Below are positions 24,001 through 36,000 of a DNA stretch of 64,000 nucleotides, in pieces. A model generated the notes under the pieces. That model made no database searches, had not been told where the DNA came from, and saw only the letters and a list, made by a program, of their open reading frames with translations. Source of the stretch: Colius striatus (taxonomy: Eukaryota > Chordata > Aves > Coliiformes > Coliidae); NCBI RefSeq assembly GCF_028858725.1, contig NC_084776.1, positions 1,116,001 to 1,180,000 on the forward strand. Direction: 5' to 3'. The translations under genes and the position numbers were made by a program. How positions within the stretch are numbered: the stretch's first letter is position 1; each line of letters opens with the position of its first letter.

Positions 24001-27000
24001 AGCTGATAACAGCTGAGGACACAACCCTGACAGCAGGATGTATAAACAGGGGCTGACAAATGTAGCTGGGGCTGTGCTGGCCAGAGCTGCAGCTCTTCCT
24101 GGGAACACCTTCAGCTTATCTCTCCCTGCACCACGGTGGCCGATGGGGCTGGGAAGCAGCTCTGGGATCTGGGTTCTTTCAGTGCTTACTACAGGCTGCA
24201 GCAAATGGGAATGCTCAGAATTGCCTTTTGCATTGAAGCTGTGCCCTGGCCACTCACTCCCTCTGTGTGGAGGAGCAACAAGGCAGGGGGAGCTGCTCCC
24301 AGGCGCTGGGCAGGGCTCTGGGATGCTCTGGGCAGGGCTCTGGGATGCTCTGGGCAGGGCTCTGGGATGCTCTGGGCAGGGCTCTGGGATGCTCTGGGCA
24401 GGGCTCTGGGATGCTCTGGGCAGGGCTCTGGGATGCTCTGGCCTCCACTGCAGCTTAAACCTGTTTCCAGTCTCCACAGAAAAGAATCTGAGATTGGGCT
24501 TTGGAAGGTGGATGTTTGTCTGACATCATTTCTGGGACAGGAGGTGTCAAAAGAACAAATATGCATGGATTCTGTGTCTCAAAGGTGATGCAGGCAGGCA
24601 CCTCCCACCCCCAGCACTCCTGCCTGTGCTGCTGTCTGTGCCAGGGTGCTGTGGGGGCTTTGCACCCTGGGCTGGCACAGCACAGCCAGGGACCTGGCAG
24701 CGTGTTTGCCTTGCTGAAAGCTAGCAGCCTAATAATGCTCCCTCCAAGCTTAGGTCTCTGCTCACCAGACTTCACATTCCTCCTAAATTCTCCATCAGAT
24801 TTCAGCAGCTGTGTGTAGACAGGATAATCCTGGCTGTGAGGGAAACAGCCATGATGAAGTGCTTGAGCTGTAATCGGCTCTGGGGCTGGAGGCTCTGGGT
24901 GCAAGTGTCTGGCAGGGACATACCTCAGTGTGAACTCTGCTGCTGAGCTTTGAGATGGTCAAAGTCTGTTTTCTTGGGGCTTTTTCAGTTGGTGATGCCC
25001 AGAGGGGTACAGGCTGTAGCTGTCACTGTCCCTGCACAGCAGTTTGCCCTGTGTAACTCCCTGTCCCAGGTTGTTGAAGAACCTGTGCCCTGGAGCAGCT
25101 GCTGGTGCTGTGCTGGAAGGGGAAAGCCCCATTCTGGGAGTGGGCTGCTGGGCATGGAGGAGACAGACCCCGGGGGTAGCTGAGATGGGGCAGTCCTGGG
25201 AGGCATGGCAGGGCAGCTGCTCCCCTCCCTGCTTCCAGGGCTGCTGGCACACGGAGGATTCGCCCCATGCCCACAGTTTCTCTTTGAGAGAGGCACCTTA
25301 TGCTATTCTTCACATCTTTGGTGGTTGCTGTGCTGGCTTTAGGGAAGCTGAGAAGCTGGTGTGAAGAGCTGTGTGAAGGTTTACTCCAGGCTTGAGCTGG
25401 GAACTGTTTGTAGGCTCTTCAAGGAGCTTCAGTCTCATGTGCACGAGTTCTTGGGTGACTTTGGTCCTTGTCCAGCTGCTGCTGAGGTCTCTTGGATGCT
25501 ACTCAAAATGTTGTTTCTTCTGTCTCTCTTTAAACCGAGGCCATGGAAGGGGGGGGGAGGTCCCTGAGAGAAGTACTGGCCTGGTGAGAGGAGCTGGAGG
25601 CAGTTTCCAGCAGGCTGGGAGTGCACTGGGATGCAGGAGACTCCTCTGGGGCTGGAGGTGGATTTTCCTTAGTGGTTGGGTTTTTTTCTCTCAGGTCCTC
25701 TTGAATTAGTGAGGGCTGCTCTGATTGAAGCAGGTGTTATGAAAAGGGAAGAGTGGAGTAATTAGTCTTCCATTGTTGAGCTGAAATGAGCCTCAGCTGG
25801 ATAATGGCTTTCTCCTGGTACACCATTTGCATGATAAAACCAGGACCAGTGGCACCTCTGTGGGCCAGGAGCTGCCTTGTGTCAGTGGAGGCCACTGGGC
25901 TGCAGAGCTGGAAGCCATCTCTGTGCAGCTTTTAAAACACAGGTGAGCATCATGGAGGGATGCAGGGCAGAGCCATCTCAAGCAGGCATGCTGGGCACTG
26001 AGGAGGGGGTGTGTGGTCAGGGCTGGGCACAGAGCATGTCCCATCTGTGCTGCCATAGAGCCAGGATGCCCCTGGCCCGTGCCCTGGTGGGGTGGCCAAC
26101 GTGGCAGCTCCTGGAAGGGGCAGAGCAGCCTACTGAGATGCTCCTTCCAGGCAAGGGCTTGTCTTTGGTGTGGCTCTTGGCATCATGGTCCAGAGGCTTT
26201 GTGCTGTGCTGAATCCTCTGGGGAGAGGGATGAAGCTGTTAATTGGCTTTGCAGTTGTGGGCAGGTGCTTCCTGCAGCAGCCAAGGTGCAGATCCAGATC
26301 CTGGGGCTGCCAAAGGTCGGTGCAGTGTTCAGTGTGTGACTGGGGAGCAGCAGAGCTGGTGGGGGCTGTGGGGCCCATGTCCAGAGCAGTGCCCAGAAAA
26401 CCCAGAGCTGGCCTCCAGGCCTCAGCTGCCTGTGGTGAGCGACCTGGAGTCCCTGCAGTGAGGTTCTTCTGCCCAGGAAGGTTTGCTGCTGGATGGGAGA
26501 GCAGCTCAGCTTCAGCCTTTTAAAACTGGACTTAATAATGCACTTAATGGCTTGTGGGCAACAACTGTGTGCTGGTAGAAGATCAGATGCTCTGGCCCTG
26601 CATTTCCACCTGTGATTCTGTTAAAAACACCTAATTTGCCAAAGCAATTGTTCCAGAACCTCCAGGCTCTGCCTCCCAGCTGTGTTCCCTGTAGGAAGGG
26701 GCTTGCTAAGTGTGCAGAAACACAGGAAAAATCCCTTAAACTGCTGCCTGTCTCAAGGGGACTCTGCTGCCTGTGTTGCCTTTTCCCTGCCTTCCAACCT
26801 GATTTAAAGCAGGAGGCTTGTCCTCACCAAGCTGTGTTCAGGGAAGTACCAGTGAATGAGCAGCTGGGAAGAGTGTGCCCTGCTGCCTGCCTGCAGCTCC
26901 TGCTGCCTCACAGCTCTGCAACCTCTGGGCTTCACCTTCAGCAGTGACATGCCCCAGGGATGGTACCTGCAGCGTGCCCAGGTGCTGTCCCTGGGCTGAG

Positions 27001-30000
27001 CACCCGTGGGATGCTCCATCCTTCCAGGAGGGATGGAGGGGCCCTGTGTGTGTCCATGGGCTGAGTTTCTGCTGCCCATCAGCAGTGCTGTGAGCTTGGC
27101 AGGTCTGAGGCAGGGGCACAGCTTGTTGTGTGGACAGCCCTGGCTCCTGGAGGTGTTTGCTTCCTCCCCCAGGATTGCTGGCAAGCAGCATGGATCAGTC
27201 TGTGGGGGTCTGAGCCAGGTGGCTCCAGGCTGGTGAATGTGAGGTCTGTGCAGTCATGTTGTCCTGTGCTAATTAATCTTCTGCCACTGATATTGCTGCT
27301 GCCAGAGCAGTTGGGCACTGGGGACCTGCTGCTCTGTTCATGGTGACACAGATCTGTGTGCTGTGGCTGCGGGGAAGCACGTGGCATCACAGGTCACCAG
27401 GTCTCCAGCCTGTCCTGGTGAAAGGTCAGTGGCAGCAGCTCAGCCCAGGGCAGCCAGGCACTGGAAGTGCTGAAGCTGCCCCAGCCAGGGTGCCTTGGGA
27501 ACCTTTGGCTTCTTCCTTTGCTTTGTGTCTCAATAAAGAGCTAAAAGATGTCTGCAGCTTTGGCAGCTGGGTTGGAGCAGAGGCTGCAAGCAGAACTGAT
27601 CATTCTAATGCTGATGAGTTGCTGATACAACACCAACAGATCGTCCCATCCTGGGGCTGTGATAAGTGAAACCTCTGTGAGGAGGAAATGGATGAGTCAG
27701 TGTGGAGAAGCTGATTGTTTCCTCACACTTGTTCCCACTGCACATGAACAGCTCTTCCCCAGCTTGTCTTGCTGTTGAGTGTCAGTGCTGATAACTGAGA
27801 TGTGGTGTGAAGGTGTGGGGCTGGGAAGGGCTGTGCTGTGGGGCTCTGGCCCTTCCCCATGGCTGTGCCCACTCCTGGCCTGGGGGAGCTGAGCCCCCCT
27901 TGCTGCTGGGTACGGGGCTCAGTGCTGATGGAAGGTGTGAGACCATGTGGCCCTGGAGTTCTTTTAATGTGCATAAGACTGATGCTCTCCACCCCCCTTC
28001 CTCTCCAAAACCCCCAAGCCAAGGGAGCTCTCCTCTGCAGCAGGTAGCTTTGCCCAGTGGAGGCTGGAGGAGAGCAATGGGTGCCTGTGTTGGAGCAGTG
28101 CCTGGTGCAGGGACTTCAGGCACCTCTGCCTGCCCTGGGAATGTGCTGGTGTGAGCACATCCCCGCCCTGGGTTCAAGTGCTTGCTTGGCACTAAAGGAT
28201 TCAGCCAACAGCATTTACCCAGCCATTGAAAAGCAGATGACTTTTGTTCCTCTTAGGCTTGGTGAGCTCCAGCAGTTTGCCCTGTTACTCTGTTGCTGTG
28301 GCTCATTAACAGGGTAACACTCCTTTCCTCCCAGCTTAGTTACTTCCCCTGATGCCACCAGCCCACTTCTGCTCTCCCTTAAGGAAAAGCACCAGGGAGA
28401 AGCCCAGCACAATGTCAGGCAGTGAAGGAGCTGAGCTGAGCCCCTGGACTCCTTGTTTCACATGTTCATGCTCCTTCTTTGGGATCTGAATCTCTGGTGC
28501 AAGTGATCTTGATAGTGAGCAGTGCCCACAGTGCTGCAACCTCTGTCTTCCAGCAGCAAGGAGTGATGCTGCTGGGGACAAGGGGCTGTTTGCTTCTCCA
28601 AGCACCCCTGATGCTGGTGGCAGCATGAGCCAGTGGCCATGGGACTGGCCTCCTGGCCAGTGGCTGCCAGTGCTCTTGCAGAACAAGCTGGGCTGCTTCA
28701 GCCCTGCACAAGCACCAACATGTTCTGGCTGGGAGGGGTTTGGCTCCTTCCCTGCTGCATTGTTTGGTGTTTTCATTACAAATGGCTCCTATCTGGCTCG
28801 AGAGGGGAGGGAGGGGAGTAATCCTCGGGCTGTGAAGACTCAAGGGTAAAACCCTGTGAGATGGGTTCCTACTGCTCAGCCTTCTGGAGGGGCAGCTGGC
28901 CCCTGCGTGGCCGTGGCCAGGGCAGGGATGTGGCACAACCTGTTTGCCTGTTGCTGGCTGGGTGCGGTAGGGAAGGGCCACAACAGCCCCTGCAGCTCTC
29001 CCAGAGCGATACTGTGAGTCACACAGGGAAACAGCAGCTCCTTCTCGCCTCTTTGTGCTCTGCAGCCTGCAGAAAGGTGTGTGAGCAGGGCAGGTGAAGC
29101 CCTTGCTCTGCAGCCCAACCCTTCCCTGGCTTGATTGTTGCCTGTGGGCTCAGCCCAGACGTTTAACCCTGAGTTCCTTGACCCATGGGATGTGCATTTT
29201 GGCAGCAGAGCTGCTGTGGTGCTGTACAGGTCACACCGTGCCCCAAGCTCTGCCCGGTGCTGAGCACCATCTCTGACTGGCAAAGCCTGCTGCTGGGGCT
29301 GTGAGTAGCCGTGGTGTGGGTGGCTGTGCCAGGGCTGGGCTGGGTGTGTGCCATGGCATGGCCCTGCCATGGGCTCAGCTCTCACCCTGCAGGCTCAGCC
29401 GCCAGCACAGCCCCACGGTGCCTCCTCTGAGCCAAGGCTGGAAGCGTTTTGGCTTTCCAGCTCCTGTGGTGTCTCTTTAGTCACAGTTTAATGTCTTCCC
29501 TGCTGCCATGCTGGGTCAGTGTGAGTGGCTTCGGGGTAAAGTGTCTGTTAATGTCAAGGTCCGTGGGGTTCTTGCAGTGGTGTGGAGGAGTTGGAGTGTC
29601 TGAGGTGCTGTGTGTGGATTCAGCTGCTGTTTGGGGGGGATTTAGTGCAGATCCTGCTGCTGCCTTGTGTGGGCTCCCAGAGATGGCCATGGGAAGCCTG
29701 GAGCCAATTGCTTTGGAGCTAATTGGGTTGGAGAGGCTCTGGAGGAAGCTCTTGTGCCTCCCCTCATCCCAGCACCAGACAAGGATCACCTTGAGCTGCC
29801 CCTGAGACTGGGCCAGCCGTGGCAGGGAGAAGGCAGCGTGGTGGGGACAGCAGTGTCCTTGCTCCAGGCTGGGATGGGCTGGTGAGGGTGCTGTGCAGGG
29901 TGGGAGAGGCTCTGCACTGCTGCTCACTTTGATGTGGGGCTGAAATGCCCCACACACTGCAACAAGAGCCAAGGAGGGGGTGGTGGAGGAGAAGGTCTGA

Positions 30001-33000
30001 ACAGAAAGATGCTTATCTGGTGCAGCACACAGCTCCCTGCTGCTGGGTTCCCTCCCTGGCTGAGGGATGAGGCAGGGGGTGGGGGGAAGAGCCCTGCTCT
30101 TGTGGTGTGAAGGGCTGGGAGTACCCTGGGCTCTGCTCCCTGGGAGGGCTGGGAGCTCTGCAACAGTGCCTTGGCCAGCCTTGCACCAGCTTTTCTCAGC
30201 AAGGATTCCCACTCCAGGCGAAGGGGAAGGGAAAGGCAGAGGGGTTGGGGGTGGTGTGAGCTGTGGAGCTCCTGCAGAGCATCCGAGCACGGCCTCACCT
30301 CGCTGCTCCTCCCACGGGCATCTGGGGCACTTCCCATGGGTGAGCTGTCACAGCCCAGGCAGGGAGCAGTTCCTGGCAGCCTGGTGGGGTCACCCCCTGC
30401 CCAGCCCCCTCGTTCAGCCCCAGAGACCTTCCCCACAGCTGGGGCTGCTGCGCTTGGGGCAGTGCTGGATGAGGAGCCAGCTCAGTGCCTGCAGGACGCT
30501 CAGCACCATCCAGCCACCTCCTCACTTGGTGGGGGATACTCTGGGATGTCTCAGAGCTGAGTGGGGGGCACAGGGGGGTTGGTGTCCCAGGTGCCAGCCG
30601 GTGCTGGCTGAGCGCTCCCGCAGCCACTCCTGCACCGACCCGCGGCACAGGGGGCTGGAGGCTGCCAAGGACAAAAAGGGATCAGATCTTAATGTTTGCA
30701 GAAGGTTTGGAGACATGGTGTATGGTGCAAAGTACAAATTGCTCCATCGAGGAGAGCAAAGAGAGGCCGGGGCGGGTTGTTCCCGGCGGCCGCTGCTGCT
30801 GACACGTGCTGACACACGGCCCACGTGCATGGGCATGTGGGGCTGGGGCTGGGCTGACCAGCATGGGGCTGCCACAGGTTTGGTGCTGATGGCTCCCTGG
30901 CAGCAGGGAGACACTGGTTTGACTCGTCTCAGCCTCACTGTTGCTGAGATTTGACTCCACACAGTGAGGTTGTGGTCGTCCTGGAGCCCACACAGTTCCT
31001 TGCCACACGTTGTCCTGGGGCTCCAGGGCAGATGTCCCCTGCCCATTGCATTTCACATCCCTGGAGTTGCCATTCTCTCAATTCTCCACGTGTGTCTGTG
31101 GGCTTTGCTCTGGTTTTCCTGGGATGGGATGAGGGATGCTGCTTCCCTTTGGAGAGCCCCTGCAGGTGTCGGGACCCCTCAGAGCTGAGTCCTGAGGCAG
31201 GAGCAGCTCAGAGCCACAGCTCATGGCTTCCAGCTTACACACAGCTCCATGTAGGCTGGAAGCCTCCTGGGAGGCTGCAGCCCATCATGCTGGAAGCAAG
31301 AGGCATCAAGCTCAGCCCTCACAGGCAGCTGAGCTCGGCCCTCGCTGAGCTGGACACGGGGCTCTCAGCGGCAGCGCCGGCTGCTCCTGCAGCTCCCTCG
31401 TGTGTGTCTGGCTCCAGCCACGTTGGGGCTTTTGCTGAGGCAGGACACAGCCCTTCCTCCCAGGAAAAGCCCAGTGGGTGTGTGACTCTGCATTCTGTGT
31501 CTGGAAAGAGAAATGAAGGGCAGAGGCAAAGCAGAGCCGGGATCCCTCGGCCGTGGGCGGCTGCTGGTGGGACTGACCAGCAGCACGTGCAGCAGCCTCG
31601 TGCCACGGCTCTGCCCTCGCTGCCCCCTCGCCTGCCCGGGGCAGGGCTGCCCAGGCACGGCTCAGCTGCCCAGGTTGAACAGGTCTGATGGTTCTGAGGC
31701 AAATATCAACCTTGGGCTTGGCTCTGGCTGCAGCTCTGTGTCCTGGCTGAGTCCCAGGGCTGTGCCTGTCCCCCGTGCTGGGGAGGGGCTGTGGGTGCTC
31801 TGTGCTTGGCCTTGGGCTGGATGTGCAGCAGGAGAGCACCAGCTCCTGCCTGTAACAGCAGCTATTTAAATTCCCATCTCAGTTACTAATGCAGCCTCTG
31901 TCATCTCCACCTGCTCCTTTCCCTGTCTGGGCAGTCAGGTTGAGATGAGCGACTTTCCTTGGTCCTGGCCATCCCTGACCCCCTTGTCACATCCTTGCAG
32001 TTGGGGTAAGGGATGGCATGGGCATGGGGAGCTGCAGGCAGAGCTGCTTCTGGGGTCATGCTACTGTTTGTGGTCCCCTTCATGCTGCCCAAGGTGTATG
32101 TGTTGGTCTGAGTGTCTCAGATGAACAGTGCACCTGCAGCTCCCTGGAGATGGGCACAGAGGGGACTCCAGGAGCACCCATAAGCCTGTCTGCAAACCCC
32201 TCTGTGCTAACAGGATGATACCTGCCAAGCTTCAAGGTGTCTCCTCGAGCTCAGCACCTCAATTCCCTTCTCTGCATCTTGTCTTTGTAGGAGATGTGCT
32301 CTTCCAGATGGCAGAGGTCCACAGGCAGATCCAGAACCAGCTGGAGGAGATGGTGAGTGCCCCAGCCTGGGCATGCCGGGCTCTCTGCCTGGCCCCAGGC
32401 TCTGTCAGTGTTGCAGCTGAGCAAAGTGGTTTTCCACGTCTCTTCTGAGCAATGTCAGACCCTCTGAAGTGGATTTGCTGAGCTGCAAGTGGTCTGGCCT
32501 GCTTGGGCATCTGCTTCTGCCCTGCTGGGTCTCCCCCGGAGTGTCCATCTGTCCCTGGTTGCTGCCAGCCTGTGCTCTGCCCAGCCCCTCTCCCCTGCCT
32601 GCCCCAGGGCAGGGTTTGCCAGCCCTCACCAAGGAACCATCTTTTCTCTTTCTGCCTGCAGCTCAAGTCCTTCCACAACGAGCTCCTGACGCAGCTGGAG
32701 CAGAAGGTGGAGCTGGACTCCCGCTACCTGAGTGTGAGTTGTGGTCTTGGGGAGCACAAACGTTGGCTGGGGCATCTCCATCTCCCTCTCCTGCTGCTCA
32801 CCTCGCCCCTTGCCCAGCTCCAGTGCCTGGACACTGCTCATGCCCTGGGATAGAGATGAGTCCTCAGCCATCACATGTCACCACGCTCAGAGCAGCGTTT
32901 TGCCCCGTGTCAGACTGTTGCTGTCACTGTTTGGGGTCAAAGGCTGGGTGGGGGGGTCTGTTGCCTCTCCCAGCCCTTGGCAGCCGGAGCTGTGGCCGAG

Positions 33001-36000
33001 GCGGCGCTTTGACCTCTCACAGCTCTCCTCTCACATCCAGGCTGCGCTGAAGAAATACCAGACAGAGCAGAGGAGCAAAGGGGACTCGCTGGACAAGTGC
33101 CAGGCGGAGCTGAAGAAGCTTCGGAAGAAGAGCCAAGGCAGCAAAAACCCCCAGAAGTATTCTGACAAGGAGCTGCAGGTAGGAGCGGGGGCAGGGGCCG
33201 GGGGCAGGGGCGGGCAGCTCGCCCTCTGCCCGGCAGCGGCTGCTGGGTGACACAGGTGACCCAGCTCGTGCAGGCGCTTGGCTGAGAGCTCCCCGTGCTC
33301 CGCAGCGGTGTGAGGGGATGGGTGTGAGCGTGGGGGGCTGTGGGAGCTGTGGGTAGGGAGGAGGCGCAGCCTGTGCCGGGAGGGGGTTGGTCTGGTGGCC
33401 GGTGCAGGGTGGGAGCTGCGGAGCTCACGGCACACGCGGTGCCGGCTCACCCTGCTCCCTCTGCCGCTGCAGGCGGGGTCAGGGGGGTTTGTTTGATGGA
33501 TGAACCCCCAGGAGATCGTCAGCTGCCGTCGTGCCAGATCCACCTTGCCCTGGGTCGCGTTTTGGCGTGCCTGCTGCCGGGCTGCCCCTTCCCCCAGCGC
33601 CGGGGCGGCAGCGGGCCGGGGGCGGCGCTGAATCACCGCGCTGTGATCCACGTGGGCTCCCTCCACAACCACGCGCCGCTTGCTAATCCCCAGCTGCTGG
33701 GGGCACCTGCCCGGGGGTTGTGCCACGGGGAGGGCACGTGCCAGGACTCAGGGCACCAGATTCCCCGCAGGGATGGGGCTGGGGCTTCACAGGAGCATCC
33801 AGGGCAGGTCCCGGCGGTGCCGGAGTGTGATGGCACGTGGGAAGGGGCTGTGGCACTCGGGTCACTGAGGTGTTTGCTGCAGGAGTTTGTATCTTCTGAA
33901 GTGGGCAACACGTGGCTGGAGCTTTGGCCAGGGCTGGGCAAACTTCAGTGAGCGATTGATGCACCCACCTGCAAACCTGCTCTGGCTGAGTGCACGTGCT
34001 GCCGCTCGCGTTAGGGCTGCTGGATGGTGCGGCACCTCGGGATGGAGTGACCTTGGCTCATCTCTGAGGCACGAGAACAAGCATTGTGTTGGACCAGGAT
34101 CTGTTAGTTTAGGTGCCATGGGCCAGTAAAGTGTCCAAGTGGTCTGTGTGTGCTGAGGGATCTGAATGTCAGTGGCACCTGAGCGTGGCTGTGCATGGGG
34201 CAGTGGCCAGCAGATTGGTACCGTGGGGATTGTGCTGGGGAAGGGACATTCTGAATTGTACTGAAGCTCTGGAACTCAGCCATTCTCATGGGGTGAATCA
34301 GAATAAGCACAGGAAGAAAATGCACCTGCAGCCATCCCCCAGCTCAGGGTGCAGCTCCTGTGCCCAGACGGCCCCGTGGTGCTGAGCTCAGGTGCATTTG
34401 CAGCCCCTGACCTCGAGCTGAGCTGCTCACAGGAGGAGGGAAGGTGACTATGCATTCCTGACAGCTGAACAGCTTAAACCCCTTCTGAGCACAGAATCCC
34501 CGAATGATGGAGGTGGGAACCCCCACCTAGAGCTGCTGCAGCCCCAGCCCCTGCTCCAGCAGGTTCCCCTGGCTCAGGGGGCACAGGAACATGTCCAGGT
34601 GGGGTTGGAAACCTCCTGAGCAGGAGCCTCCACACCCTCCCTGGGCAACCTGGGACAGGGCTCCCTCCCCTCAGCACCAAAGGACTTTCTCCTTGTGTTT
34701 AAGTGGAACTGTGTGTGTTCCAGCCTGTGCCCGTTACCCTTTGTCCTGGCACTGACCACCGCAGAACAAACACTGGCCCCATCCTCTTGACACCTACCCT
34801 TCAGGTATTTATCAGCATTGATGAGGTCCCCCCTCAGGCTTCTCCAGGCTGAACAGCCCCAGGTGTCTCAGCCTTTCCTCCTAAGCCCTTGCTCCAAAAT
34901 TCCTGCTGAGTGAGAAAAGCCCTGTCAGGCAGTGAGGGGAAACTCGAGGATCAAACACTTGTTATCCCACACCTACAGAAGCTGCTGATAGGGACAACAG
35001 AGCAAAAGTGCTGCTGGAGCCACCCCTGTCCTGCTGAACCCTCCGGGGCTGCTGCTGTGCAGGGATCCCCATCCCACACCTGGAGGAGGAGGAAATCCAC
35101 ACCTGGAGGAGGAGGAAATCCGTCCCAGCAATGAGCTGGGAGAGGAGCACTGGTGTGATCCTCCTGCTGTGATGTGGCAGGGGTGGAGTCCTCTTAGCAG
35201 GGATGCTTTGGGCAGGGAAACAGGATCAGGCTTTCCTTCTCTTAATCTTTCAGCAGTAAGTACTTAGGAAGTGCTTATCTCTGGAAAAAGCCTTATGATG
35301 GCTTTTGAGCTTAAAGAGCTATGAGACTGCTCAGCTGCTGGCGGCTGCTTTGTGTCTCCCTAGATCAAAATACAAAGTTAAACTGCTGAATTGAAGCAAG
35401 AGGGCAGTTTTCCCTCTGTTCTCTGCTGGCTGCAGTGCTGATTTGTCTTTCAAGAGAGAAAGAGGGTGTTCTGGGCCACCCTTGATGCTGTTTTTACCTT
35501 TGGGCATCGGAGAGCAGGGGTGTGCTACAAGGCTGGGTTCAGGCTGGAGCTATGTGAGTGGTACCAGCCCAAGGAGTAAGTCTTGTGTGAGGCTGAGTAC
35601 AGCCAGTGAGCCAGGAGCATCCACAGAACTGCTGGTGTTGCACCGAGGGGCTTTGCTCCACAAAACCCTTTCTCAGCTGGCTTCCAGCAGCCAAGCAGGC
35701 AGCCCTGGGAAGCTGCTGTGTGCTGGCCCAGAGCCACCGCTGCAGCCTCTGAGGAGGCGGCTGAAGGCACCTGGTGATGCTGATGGGAAGCTGAAGGCTG
35801 TGTGGGGCTGAGGCCTGGAGAGCACAGACCCATCAGGCAGCTGATGGAGCTCCATGATGGGCTGCTGCAGATGGCTTCTCTGGTAATGGGAGCAGCTGCT
35901 GCTGATGGAGGTGTCCTGGTCACATCAGTCATCTCCAATAAAGCAATAACCTCTTACTCTGCTTTTGAAGACACATCCACTTCAGCTGCTGGAGCAGTCG

